A stretch of DNA of 64,000 nt from Acidobacteriaceae bacterium KBS 83 (GCA_000381585.1 KB906736.1:282789-346788); one strand, 5' to 3'; counted from the stretch's first letter, positions 18,398 through 26,490 are shown. The notes: a model not told the origin generated them from the letters alone. Numbers and translations: made by a program.

Positions 18398-18464
18398 TGC
18401 TCGCCGCACGGCGGGCGCGCCTGCGGCGCATTTCGTCGGATTCGCTTCCTTCGGTCGCTCACAT
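18398..18464. repeat. REP-like dispersed repeat, copy C
   Basis: Begins just after the ABC exporter stop. It contains GCGCGCCTGCGGCGC, then TTCGCTTCCTTCGGTCGCT and CACAT, matching copies A and B. It lies between convergent genes (exporter and fliS) and can form a GC-rich hairpin, so a transcription-ending or mRNA-stabilising role is possible. Confidence 0.5.
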
Positions 18465-18562
18465 TTGCTTTTGGTGTACGACTCGGCATTTTCCCATACC
18501 TCTTCGTGATGTGGGCACTCCGATTGACCCAGATCCTTTCCGCCTAGGCTGGATTAAATGGA

Positions 18563-19066
18563 TCAGGCGATCCAAGCTGGGGCCGCGCTTTCGTTTTTGT
18601 CGGACGGGCGGATGGCGACCGTCTTGGTGAGCTGAACAGAATTGGAATTGGAGAACTGTTCCTGCCGGGTCTGAAGGTCGAGCGGGATCATGGAGAGCGT
18701 TGCAGGATCCTGAGCCGCGACTTTCCATGCTTCACGGACATTGCGGACTTCCTGTGCCGTGTCGAGAAAGAGCTGACGCGATTCGCTGGCCGAGGCGCGC
18801 AGCACGTCGGCAAAGACGGCGGTGTAGAAGTCGCTGAGGCGTTCGGCCGAAGCGCCGCCGACGTCCATGCGCAGGTTGGCCTGCAGATGAATCACGATGT
18901 TGAGGGCACGGCGTGCGGCTTCGCGCCGCGCGGCCTCGTCGCGCAGTTCGCAGGCGCCCGCGGCCTGGGTGAGAAATCGCTGCAAGCCATCGTAGAGAGC
19001 GACGATGAGTTGTACGCCGTTTGCGCTTTCGATTGCTGCCTGGTGATAGTGTCGCATCGCGGTCAC
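18563..19066 (-). CDS. fliS: Flagellar export chaperone FliS
   Basis: Cytoplasmic chaperone that keeps flagellin unfolded and delivers it to the flagellar export gate. The N-terminal pattern (HYHQAAIESANGVQLIVALYDGLQRFL) and the following helices with LNIVIHLQANL are those of FliS. It is longer than usual (167 against about 130 residues) because of a polar C-terminal tail. The GTG start overlaps the fliD stop as GTGA, showing coupling; an ATG three codons later is an alternative. Transcribed after fliD and on the same strand as fliC, its main client. Confidence 0.88.
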   Translation of the reverse strand: MTAMRHYHQAAIESANGVQLIVALYDGLQRFLTQAAGACELRDEAARREAARRALNIVIHLQANLRMDVGGASAERLSDFYTAVFADVLRASASESRQLFLDTAQEVRNVREAWKVAAQDPATLSMIPLDLQTRQEQFSNSNSVQLTKTVAIRPSDKNESAAPAWIA

Positions 19067-20427
19067 GAGCCCTTCTGGTTGTAGCCGGTAATGGCGGAGT
19101 AGATTTGGTCGATCATTTTGAGCTGGAGGGGAATGGCCTGCAGGGTCTGGTTGGCCGCATTCAGTGAAGCGGTGAGCTTGGTCTGTTGGGTGGCGATGCG
19201 GGCGTCCATGGTGCTTATGGTGCTGTTGAGACTGGTCTCCGCTGAGCTGTTGGCGTTCTGAGCCTGGGTGAGGATGCTCTTGGTTGAGCCGGTGCCCGCA
19301 TTGTTGACCGCCTTGGCAAGGTTCAACCCGAAGCTGTTGGTGTTCTGAAAGAGCGTCTGCACTCCGGAGAAGTTGGAGTTCAATGCGGAGGCGAGCTGAT
19401 CGGTATTCAGAGTGAGCGTGCCGTTGCTGTTGAGCGAGACGCCAACCTGCGTGGGTGACGTGAGCGAGGTGGCGGAGGGTGTGGTCATGGCGCTAGAGAG
19501 CATCTGCTGCAACTGCGAGATGATCGGCGAACCGAAGAGAGGCTCCGCGTTGCCGCTTGCGTCCTTGCCCTCCTGTGCGGTGAGTGCAGAGACGACCGCG
19601 TTGTAGTCCTTGACCAGGGTGGAAAGCGCGTTCGTTACCGATGCGGTGTCGTTGTCGATTTCAACCTGAACCGGCGCAGTGGATTTCCCAAGCAGTTGCA
19701 TGGTGACGCCGGAGATGGCGTCAGTGACGGTATTGGTAGCGCTCGCGATCTGGATGCCGTCGACGGTGAAAAGAGCATCCTGGCCGGGCTGCCCCGCAGT
19801 GAGGGAAACGGCGCTTCCGGTAGTCGTGTTGCTGAGGGAGCTCGAGTCGATGGTGATCTGGCCGGCGGCGCCGCTGGTCTGACTGATGAGCGCGAGCCGC
19901 GAGCCGCTCGAGTCTGTCACAACGCTGGCAGAAATGCCGAGACCAGCCTGGTTGATCGCAGTGGCGAGGCCGGCGACGGTGTTGTTCGCGGGATCGACCG
20001 AGATGGTCTGCGAACTGCCGCTGCCAATGTGGAAGGTGAGGGAGCCGCTGAGCGTGTCGGTTGTGGCGACGGCACTTGAAGCTTCAGTCGAGGTCTGCGC
20101 CAACTGTTGCACGGTGACGGTATGGCTGCCGGCGCTCGCAGTGGAAGTGGCGGAGAGCAGCAAGAGAGTATTCGAATCCGAGCTGGAGCCTTGTTTGCCG
20201 GAGAGAACACCGGCGGGATCGGTGATAGCGTTGATGTCATTCGAGAGAGTGGAGAGCAGGCTGCCGAGATTGGAGATGACGGTGTCCTGCGACTGCAGCG
20301 AGGTGAGCTGGTCCTTGTAGGGTTTTTCGGCCCCCTGCAACTGCGCGACCATCTGGGCGACTGTGCTCGCGACATCGATGCCCTGCCCGCTGGTGGGCGA
20401 ACCGAAACTGAGACCGATGGTTCCCAT
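19063..20427 (-). CDS. fliD: Flagellar filament cap protein FliD
   Basis: Hook-associated protein 2, which caps the growing filament and inserts flagellin subunits. Evidence: N-terminal FGSPTSGQGIDVASTVAQM, a central Ser/Thr/Ala-rich region with FliD repeat-like strands, a KDYNAVVSALTAQEG segment, and a C-terminal coiled coil (LTASLNAANQTLQAI) used for pentamer assembly. Length 454 fits. A GGGAG eight bases before the ATG serves as ribosome-binding site. Located between fliC (upstream, behind a structured element at 20471-20596) and fliS (overlapping). The composition lacks cysteine, as is usual for exported flagellar proteins. Confidence 0.93.
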   Translation of the reverse strand: MGTIGLSFGSPTSGQGIDVASTVAQMVAQLQGAEKPYKDQLTSLQSQDTVISNLGSLLSTLSNDINAITDPAGVLSGKQGSSSDSNTLLLLSATSTASAGSHTVTVQQLAQTSTEASSAVATTDTLSGSLTFHIGSGSSQTISVDPANNTVAGLATAINQAGLGISASVVTDSSGSRLALISQTSGAAGQITIDSSSLSNTTTGSAVSLTAGQPGQDALFTVDGIQIASATNTVTDAISGVTMQLLGKSTAPVQVEIDNDTASVTNALSTLVKDYNAVVSALTAQEGKDASGNAEPLFGSPIISQLQQMLSSAMTTPSATSLTSPTQVGVSLNSNGTLTLNTDQLASALNSNFSGVQTLFQNTNSFGLNLAKAVNNAGTGSTKSILTQAQNANSSAETSLNSTISTMDARIATQQTKLTASLNAANQTLQAIPLQLKMIDQIYSAITGYNQKGS

Positions 20428-20470
20428 GCTGTGCTCCCAAGAAAAGTACGAAACCGAGACGGTGCGTTTA

Positions 20471-20596
20471 AAAAAATGCGGGTGGCTTGCCCTGCAGCGT
20501 TTTGCTGCTGCTGCGAGAGAGCGGGACCTTCTCGGTATGGCCTTCTTGACGGAAAGGACACGTCAGCATTTGCAGCAAAACGCTCCAACCACCCGC
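20471..20596 (-). terminator. Branched terminator-like RNA element between fliC and fliD
   Basis: Read on the minus strand this stretch can fold as follows. P1 is an 8-bp stem GCGGGTGG/CCACCCGC (20589-20596 with 20478-20485). P2 is a 13-bp perfect stem AGCGTTTTGCTGC/GCAGCAAAACGCT (20572-20584 with 20496-20508). The P2 loop of 63 bases contains two further perfect 5-bp hairpins, TGACG/CGTCA and CGAGA/TCTCG. The 3' side of P1 is followed by ATTTTTTTAAA. The U-run makes it an intrinsic terminator for fliC; the branched loop is far more elaborate than termination needs and may regulate read-through into fliD-fliS. Confidence 0.65.
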
Positions 20597-20673
20597 GGAA
20601 GGATGGAGGTGGAGGTTGATCGCCTCGGCGAGCAGGAAACACGCGGTTACCCGCCCGCCGAAGCGATGAGTGA

Positions 20674-21588
20674 CTACTGCAACAGCTTGGTGACGGCCTG
20701 CTGTGTGCTGTTGGCCTGTGCCAGAGCGCTGATGCCGGTCTGGGTCAGGATCTGGTACTTCGACAGCATCGACGTGGCCTGGGTGTAGTCAGTGGCCATG
20801 ATGGAGTTCGACGCCGATGCCAGGTTCTCGCTCTGAGTGGTCTCCACGCCCGCCATGGAGTTCAGCGTGTTGATCTGCGAGCCGAGGTAGCCACGCTGTG
20901 CGGCAACGTCGGTGATCGCATTGCCGATCGCCGTGAGGGCCGTCCGCGCATTGGCGCTCGAGGTCAGGTCTGTGGTGGACAGGTCAATCTTGTCGGTGGC
21001 GCCTGCACCAACAGCGTAGGAGATGGTGGCAGGCGTGGTCCCGGCCGCGGCCGTGTAGCTAATTGTTCCATTTGCATCACCAACACTGGCGCTGCTGAGC
21101 GCCGCGATGGTGAGGGTGTCCATCGAAGTACCGGTCGCGGTGCCATCGCTGGTGTAGATCGAAGCCGAAGCGCCGAAGACCGCATTTCCGTTGTAGGTGG
21201 TGGTGGCGCCGATGTTGTTGATCTCGGCCAGGATCGATTGATATTCCTGGTTGGCTGCGGCGTCCTGCGAACCGTTCAGCGTGCCGTTGCCGGCTTCGGT
21301 CGCCAACGTGACTGCACGGTTGAGCAGGTTGTTGACTTGCGAGAGCGCGCCGTCTGCGGTTTGCAGCAGGCCCACGCCCAGGTTCACGTTGCTGGCGGAC
21401 TGCGTGAGCGCGGACTGGTTGGCCTGCAGGCCGTTGGCCAGCGAGAGGCCAGCGGCATCGTCCGCGCCTGAGTTGATGCGCGAACCGGAAGAAAGCTGCG
21501 TGAGCACGTTCTGCAGGCTGGCCTGCGTGTTGCTCAGGTTGTTCGCAGCATAGGTTGCGGCGATGTTGTTCAATACACCCATTGACAT
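20674..21588 (-). CDS. fliC: Flagellin
   Basis: Main filament subunit, exported through the flagellar type III system. Conserved D0/D1 ends are present: N-terminal NNIAATYAANNLSNTQASLQ with LSSGSRINSGADDAAGLSLA, and C-terminal YLGSQINTLNSM with TQAT-SMLSKYQILTQTGISALAQAN. The middle (about 130-220) is a short variable D2-like region rich in Thr, Ala and Ser. At 304 residues this is a compact flagellin without cysteine. A GGAG lies eight bases before the ATG, and a sigma-28 promoter lies about 90 bases upstream. The gene is probably expressed late, with its own terminator before fliD. Confidence 0.95.
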   Translation of the reverse strand: MSMGVLNNIAATYAANNLSNTQASLQNVLTQLSSGSRINSGADDAAGLSLANGLQANQSALTQSASNVNLGVGLLQTADGALSQVNNLLNRAVTLATEAGNGTLNGSQDAAANQEYQSILAEINNIGATTTYNGNAVFGASASIYTSDGTATGTSMDTLTIAALSSASVGDANGTISYTAAAGTTPATISYAVGAGATDKIDLSTTDLTSSANARTALTAIGNAITDVAAQRGYLGSQINTLNSMAGVETTQSENLASASNSIMATDYTQATSMLSKYQILTQTGISALAQANSTQQAVTKLLQ

Positions 21589-21680
21589 AGCGTCGGCTCC
21601 TGTTGGTCCTGAAGTGGGGCTCCTGGATCACGTCGTGCCCGAGGGCAATCTGTGAAGGGAACCGTTCCTAACTGAAGCAT

Positions 21681-21707
21681 TTATCGGCAGGAGGGCAGGC
21701 AACTTTA
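21681..21707 (-). promoter_or_regulatory. Sigma-28 (FliA) promoter of flagellin
   Basis: On the minus strand TAAAGTTG (21707-21700), an 11-base spacer, and GCCGATAA (21688-21681). This matches the FliA consensus TAAAGTTT-N11-GCCGATAA at 15 of 16 positions. Transcription would start near 21673, giving a leader of about 85 bases before the fliC ATG. Confidence 0.9.
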
Positions 21708-21738
21708 TGCCCATTCAGCAGGAACATTTCATGAGGAG

Positions 21739-22208
21739 TTACTTATTGGAGGCCGCGCCCACGCCAAGCACCTTTACGATGACGCGCTTGGCGCGCTGAC
21801 CGTCGAACTCAGCGTAGAAGATGCGCTGCCAGGTGCCGAGGTCGAGATGCCCGCCGGTGACAGGCAGGGTGGTGTCGTGGTGCAGAAGAAGCGATTTCAG
21901 GTGCGCGTCGGCGTTGTCTTCGCCGGTCTGGTGATGACGATACTCGGGTCTGGCCGGCGCGAGCTTTTCCAGCCACTCGCCGATGTCGTGGATGAGGCCG
22001 CTCTCGTTGTCGTTCACATAGATGGCGGGGTGATGTGCATGGGCGAGACGAAGCAAAGTCCGTCGTCGACGCGGCTCTCGCGGACGATGCGCTCGACCTC
22101 GTCAGTGATATGGACCATCTCGTAGCGCTTGCGGGTGTGCATCTCGAGATAGCAGGTGTGGGTGCGCCAGCCGCAGTTGCTGGCGTGGGTGGAGGGCTGC
22201 TTTGCCAT
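21739..22208 (-). pseudogene. yjbQ: YjbQ/UPF0047 family protein, frameshifted
   Basis: Homologue of the YjbQ family (secondary thiamine-phosphate synthase-like proteins). The first frame starts MAKQPSTHASN at 22208 and reads through [18 protein letters not shown] and [14 protein letters not shown] before stopping at once. The family continues in another frame from [19 protein letters not shown] to the conserved [22 protein letters not shown] and the end at 21739. The break is at the minus-strand CCCC run (22027-22030), where one base appears to be missing. All downstream metal-site histidines remain, so this is either a very young pseudogene or an assembly indel. Divergent from the glycosylase gene 35 bases away. 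Confidence 0.85.
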
Positions 22209-22243
22209 GTGCTTTACTCCGGGAAGATGATCTTCATTGTCTG

Positions 22244-22963
22244 ATGCAGCGTGCTCACAAATCCGAATCGCCTGCGCCTACGCGCGAGGCGACGATGCTG
22301 CGTGCGATGTATGAGCGGCTGGCGGAGGCGTACGGGCCGCAGCATTGGTGGCCGGGTGAGGCGCCGCTCGAGATTACGCTCGGCGCTTATCTGACGCAGA
22401 ACACCTCGTGGCGCGCGGTTGAGCGGTCGCTGGGGAATCTACGCAACCGCGGCCTCTTGGATGCGGCAGGGCTGCTGGCGACCCCGGAAGAGGAATTGCA
22501 CGTGTTGCTGCGGCCGTCGGGATATATGGTGCGCAAGTCGGCGGCGATTCGCGCGTTTCTGGGCTTTCTGTTTGCGGAGGCGGGCGGGTCGTTCGAGCGC
22601 CTGGCGGCGATGCGAACGGAGGTGCTCCGGCCGAAGCTGCTGGCACTCCCCGGCGTAGGGCCAGAGACAGCGGACGCCATCCTGCTGTATGCGCTGGGCC
22701 ACGAGGCGATGGTGGTGGACGAGTATCTCCGGCGGGTAACGGTACGGCATGGACTGACGGAGGAACGATCGAGTTATGAGGTGATCCAGCGGCTGGCGTG
22801 GAGCGCCTTTGCCGGCGAGCGTGGCAAGGCGCGAGTGCGGCATGCGAATGAATTTCATGCGCTGATCGTGATGGTGGGCAAGGAGCACTGCGGACCGAAG
22901 CCGCGCTGTGCGGGGTGTCCGCTGGCGTGCTTCCCTGCTCTGCTGCCGGAAAGAAGCATCTAG
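22244..22963 (+). CDS. HhH-GPD base-excision glycosylase, endonuclease III/MagIII-like
   Basis: 239-residue DNA glycosylase of the helix-hairpin-helix superfamily. It has an HhH motif LPGVGPETADAI (136-147) and the catalytic aspartate Asp159 in VVDEYLRRV. The position that is the catalytic lysine in endonuclease III is Glu141 here, so it should be a monofunctional glycosylase closer to MagIII-type 3-methyladenine enzymes than to Nth. Four C-terminal cysteines (216, 222, 225, 229) could hold an iron-sulfur cluster but have unusual spacing. I start at MQRAHKSES because the earlier in-frame codons run into the divergent yjbQ start. The permease gene follows after 7 bases. Confidence 0.85.
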   Translation: MQRAHKSESPAPTREATMLRAMYERLAEAYGPQHWWPGEAPLEITLGAYLTQNTSWRAVERSLGNLRNRGLLDAAGLLATPEEELHVLLRPSGYMVRKSAAIRAFLGFLFAEAGGSFERLAAMRTEVLRPKLLALPGVGPETADAILLYALGHEAMVVDEYLRRVTVRHGLTEERSSYEVIQRLAWSAFAGERGKARVRHANEFHALIVMVGKEHCGPKPRCAGCPLACFPALLPERSI

Positions 22964-22970
22964 ATACGTC

Positions 22971-24161
22971 ATGCACTGGCTGAACGAGATCGGCCGGGCG
23001 CTCGAGATGGCGGCCATGATGGGCTGGCAGATGCTGTGGGCGCTCATCCTGGGCTTTGGGCTTTCGGCTGTGGTGCAGGCTACGGTGTCTCGCGAGAAGG
23101 TGGCGAAGTTGATGCCGGATGGCGGCCCGCGTTCGATCGCGATTGCATCGGGACTGGGGGCGGCTTCGTCGTCGTGCTCCTATGCTGCGGTGGCGATTGC
23201 GCGCACGCTCTTTCGCAAGGGCGCGGATTTTCGCGCGGCGATGGCCTTCGAGTTTGCGTCGACCAACCTGGTGTTCGAACTGGGGTTGTCGTTGATCGTC
23301 CTGATGAGCTGGCGCTTTGCGGCGGCGGAGTTCGTGGGCGGCCCGGTGATGATCGTACTGCTGGTTCTGCTGATGAACGTGTTCGTCGGCAGACGGCTGG
23401 TCGATGGGGCGCGCGAGCAGGCGGAGCGTGGTCTGCTGGGACGGATGGAAGGCCATGCGGCGATGGATATGGCCGCCAAAGGCGATACGTGGCTGGCAAG
23501 ACTGCGGTCGCCGGAATCGTTTACTGCGATCAGCAACATCTTTGTCATGGAGTGGGCGGCGGTGCTGGGCGACATTGTGCTCGGGCTGCTGCTAGCCGGC
23601 TGCATCGCTGCCTGGGTGCCGGCTGCATTCTGGCAGCGATTTTTCCTGGTAGGTCATCCGGCGTTGGCGCGCTGGTGGGGACCTTTCTCGGGGCCGCTGG
23701 TAGCGCTGGTGTCGTTTGTCTGCTCAGTGGGCAATGTGCCGCTGGCCGCGGTGCTGTGGCAGCAGGGGCTGAGCTTTGGCGGTGTGATCGCATTCCTCTT
23801 CGGCGACCTGATCATTCTGCCGATTGTGAATATTCATCGGAAGTACTACGGCTGGCGGGCAGCCATGGTGCTTCTGGTGCTGTTCTATATCGCAATGGCG
23901 GGCGCAGCGCTCGCGGTGGAGTGGATCTTCCTTGCGCTGCACCTCACGCCGCATGCACACGCGGCTGATATGGCGATGGAGATGGGTTTTCGCTGGGATC
24001 ACACAACGGTGTTGAACATCGTCTTCCTGACGATAGCGGCGGTGCTGTTGTGGCGGTTTTTCGGTTCTGGTGGCGTGAGGATGCTGCGGCATATGAACGA
24101 GCCGATGGGCGGCGGTCATGAGCACGGGCATTCGATGGAACATGCCCATCATCATCACTAG
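22971..24161 (+). CDS. Permease of the ArsP/YraQ (DUF318) family with His-rich C-terminus
   Basis: 396-residue inner-membrane protein with about eight to ten hydrophobic segments and the two conserved blocks of this family, ASSSCSYAAVAIARTLF and CSVGNVPLAAVLWQQG. ArsP members export organoarsenicals; others in the family have no known substrate. The last 25 residues (GGGHEHGHSMEHAHHHH) form a histidine-rich cytoplasmic or periplasmic tail that would bind Ni, Zn, Cu or Co. No ars genes are adjacent, so a metal or metalloid link is inference. The start ATG lies 7 bases after the glycosylase stop; earlier in-frame starts would overlap that gene. Confidence 0.85.
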   Translation: MHWLNEIGRALEMAAMMGWQMLWALILGFGLSAVVQATVSREKVAKLMPDGGPRSIAIASGLGAASSSCSYAAVAIARTLFRKGADFRAAMAFEFASTNLVFELGLSLIVLMSWRFAAAEFVGGPVMIVLLVLLMNVFVGRRLVDGAREQAERGLLGRMEGHAAMDMAAKGDTWLARLRSPESFTAISNIFVMEWAAVLGDIVLGLLLAGCIAAWVPAAFWQRFFLVGHPALARWWGPFSGPLVALVSFVCSVGNVPLAAVLWQQGLSFGGVIAFLFGDLIILPIVNIHRKYYGWRAAMVLLVLFYIAMAGAALAVEWIFLALHLTPHAHAADMAMEMGFRWDHTTVLNIVFLTIAAVLLWRFFGSGGVRMLRHMNEPMGGGHEHGHSMEHAHHHH

Positions 24162-24198
24162 ATCTCGACAGCCTCGCGGCGACGAGGGACAATCCGGC

Positions 24199-24681
24199 AT
24201 GCAGCGCAAGAGCCTGTGGGCCGTCGCGTGTATGTTCGCCCTGTTCGGAATGGCGGCGGCTCCGCGACGTGCCCGGGGGCATGAGCCGCCGCGAGAAACG
24301 GTGGAGCAGGCGCTGTCTAGCTTTCTGACGGCTTTTGACAATCTCGATTGGCCGGCGTTCCGAGCCTGCTTCAACGATCGTCCAACAATGTTTCATCCAT
24401 CACCACCGAACATCCGGCGAGTCGACACGCCGCAAGAGTTCGAGGCGGCCTGGCATGTCGTGTTTGAGCGAATACGCAAGAACTCGGGCCGAACGTCGCC
24501 GCCTTACATGAAGTTGTCTCCAACGGACCTGCGCATCGATCCGCTGGCTGACAACGTCAGCCTGGTCACCTTTCACTTGATTGACGATGGCAAATTGAGC
24601 CGCCGTACCCTGATCTTCCGGCACTACGATGATGGGTGGAAGATCGTACATATCCACGCATCGAATCTGCCGCTTCCCTAA
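24199..24681 (+). CDS. Secreted SnoaL-like/DUF4440 (NTF2 fold) protein
   Basis: 160-residue protein with an N-terminal signal peptide (MQRKSLWAVACMFALFGMAAAP) and an NTF2-like body: a helix ETVEQALSSFLTAFDNLDWPAFRACF, then strands including LVTFHLIDDGKLSRRTLIFRHYDDGWKIVHIHAS. This is the calcium/calmodulin kinase association-like DUF4440 arrangement. Ligand or activity unknown. I start at the ATG at 24199 because it gives a clean signal peptide; an earlier start would overlap the His-rich tail of the permease. The rdgB gene begins immediately after its stop. Confidence 0.8.
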   Translation: MQRKSLWAVACMFALFGMAAAPRRARGHEPPRETVEQALSSFLTAFDNLDWPAFRACFNDRPTMFHPSPPNIRRVDTPQEFEAAWHVVFERIRKNSGRTSPPYMKLSPTDLRIDPLADNVSLVTFHLIDDGKLSRRTLIFRHYDDGWKIVHIHASNLPLP

Positions 24682-24682
24682 C

Positions 24683-25300
24683 GTGACACTCCACGAGACG
24701 ATTTACGTTGCAAGTTCGAACGCGGGCAAGCTGCGCGACTTTGCCGCGGCTGCGGCAGTCTTTGATGTGAATATTGCAGTTCTGCCGGGAGTGAAGGAGA
24801 TTCTTGCACCTGCGGAGGATGGTGAGACGTTCGAGGCGAATGCACGGCTGAAGGCAGAGGCTTACAGCCGTGTGAGGCCGGGGCTGCTGGTGCTTGCGGA
24901 TGATTCGGGGCTGGAAGTGGATGCGCTGAACGGTGCGCCGGGAGTACGGTCGGCGCGTTACGCCGACGATGCGGGCTTTGACGTGATCGACAGCGAAGAT
25001 GCCGACGGGCGAAACAATCTCTACCTTCTTGAGCAGCTTCACGGGCACTCGCGACCGTGGACGGCGCGATACCGGTGCGTGCTCGCGCTGGCGCGCGATG
25101 GCGTGATCCTTCAGACGGCGAGCGGAGCTGTCGAGGGGGAGATCATCTCTGAGCCGCATGGGACGGGCGGCTTTGGCTATGATCCGCTGTTCTGGCTACC
25201 GCGGTTGGGGAAGACGATGGGAGAGATCGATTTGGAGACAAAGCAGAAGTTGAGCCATCGAGGACGGGCGCTTAAGGCGCTGCTGCGTCAGACGAACTGA
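24683..25300 (+). CDS. rdgB: dITP/XTP pyrophosphatase (non-canonical purine NTP phosphatase, RdgB/HAM1)
   Basis: House-cleaning enzyme that hydrolyses dITP, XTP and related NTPs to monophosphates, keeping deaminated bases out of nucleic acids. Motifs: YVASSNAGKLRDFAA at the N-terminus, LADDSGLEVDALNGAPGVRSARYA in the middle, and GFGYDPLFW with MGEIDLETKQKLSHRGRAL at the end, all characteristic of the family. The start is a GTG one base past the upstream stop (TAACGTG). Length 205 fits. A co-transcribed position behind the DUF4440 gene carries no obvious functional meaning. Confidence 0.95.
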   Translation: MTLHETIYVASSNAGKLRDFAAAAAVFDVNIAVLPGVKEILAPAEDGETFEANARLKAEAYSRVRPGLLVLADDSGLEVDALNGAPGVRSARYADDAGFDVIDSEDADGRNNLYLLEQLHGHSRPWTARYRCVLALARDGVILQTASGAVEGEIISEPHGTGGFGYDPLFWLPRLGKTMGEIDLETKQKLSHRGRALKALLRQTN

Positions 25301-25407
25301 GACACTACCGGCCCTCCGGTGAGCTTGAGCCGGAACGCGGCTCGTGCAATAGTAATTGGTTTGCCTGGCGACGCAGTTATCCGCCGGCTTGCGCGGAGGC
25401 ATAGGCG

Positions 25408-26490
25408 TTGCAAACAACTCGTGCAGCAGGTGAATCGCAGGCTGGCCTGATCATTCGCGAGAGCGAACCGGTGAATCTCGAGTCACCCTTCGATCAGCTC
25501 GACGGTTATCTGACCTCGAACGACCTCTTTTACGTCCGAAATCATTTCGAGGCGCCACGGCTCGACGTTGATAGCTTTGAATTGAAGATCGAGGGCGCGA
25601 TCCGGCATTCGTTTGCGATCAGTATGGCGGAGTTGCGGAAGTTGCCCGCCGTGACGCGCACGGCAACACTCGAGTGCGCGGGAAACGGACGCGTCTTCCT
25701 GTCCCCTCCGGCTGAAGGCGTGCAGTGGCAGCTTGGCGCGGTTAGCACGGCCGAGTGGACAGGTGTGTCGCTGACGGTGCTTCTGGAGCGTGCAGGCCTA
25801 CTCCAAGATGCGTGCGAGGTTGTCCTGGAAGGCGCCGACCAGGGCACACCCAAGACACCGCCGCCAAAGCCTTCCGGAGAGATCTGCTATTCACGGAGCA
25901 TCGGTCTCGAGAAGGCGAAAGATACGTTGATAGCGTACGGGATGAACGGTGAAGATCTGACGATCGACCACGGCTTCCCAGTGCGGGCGGTGGTGCTGGG
26001 ACACTATGGCATGGCATCAGTGAAGTGGCTGAAGGCGATCCGTGTGGTGACCGAGCCGTTCCAGGGATATTGGCAGACTACAGACTACGCGTACTGGGAC
26101 GAGGTGGAAGGAAGCCCGGTGCGTCGCCCGCTGGGCGTGGCGGCACTGAAGTCGGCGATCGCACAGCCGCGGATGCGGGAGTTGGTCGCTGCCGGGGAAA
26201 GCTACCGTGTCTTCGGCGCTGCGTGGTGCGGCGATCTGGTGGTTAACCGGGTTGAGATATCGACCGATGACGGTGCCACATGGCAGGCAACGACGTTTCT
26301 CGATCCGGAGTGTCCGTTTTGCTGGCGGCGGTGGGAGTTCCTATGGCAGGTGCCGCAGCAGCGAGGCACTTACATATTGAAGTCACGTGCCTGGGATAGC
26401 GAAGGAAATATGCAGCCGGAGGAACACGACCGACGCTTCGGCAGCTACGTCATTCATCACACGGTTGGCATTGAAGTGATTGTGCAGTGA
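25408..26490 (+). CDS. Sulfite oxidase-like molybdopterin enzyme
   Basis: 360-residue molybdenum-cofactor oxidoreductase of the sulfite oxidase family. The molybdenum ligand is Cys90 in ATLECAGNGR. Substrate-side blocks GLEKAKDTLIAYGMNGEDL and HGFPVRAVVLGHYGMASVKWLK are present, and the C-terminal Mo-co dimerisation domain starts near residue 250 (FGAAWCGDLVVNRVEISTDDGATW). No twin-arginine or other signal peptide is seen, so it is probably cytoplasmic. The start is a TTG; GGAGG at 25395-25399 supports it. No cytochrome or heme-binding subunit lies next to it, so the electron acceptor is unknown. Confidence 0.9.
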   Translation: MQTTRAAGESQAGLIIRESEPVNLESPFDQLDGYLTSNDLFYVRNHFEAPRLDVDSFELKIEGAIRHSFAISMAELRKLPAVTRTATLECAGNGRVFLSPPAEGVQWQLGAVSTAEWTGVSLTVLLERAGLLQDACEVVLEGADQGTPKTPPPKPSGEICYSRSIGLEKAKDTLIAYGMNGEDLTIDHGFPVRAVVLGHYGMASVKWLKAIRVVTEPFQGYWQTTDYAYWDEVEGSPVRRPLGVAALKSAIAQPRMRELVAAGESYRVFGAAWCGDLVVNRVEISTDDGATWQATTFLDPECPFCWRRWEFLWQVPQQRGTYILKSRAWDSEGNMQPEEHDRRFGSYVIHHTVGIEVIVQ

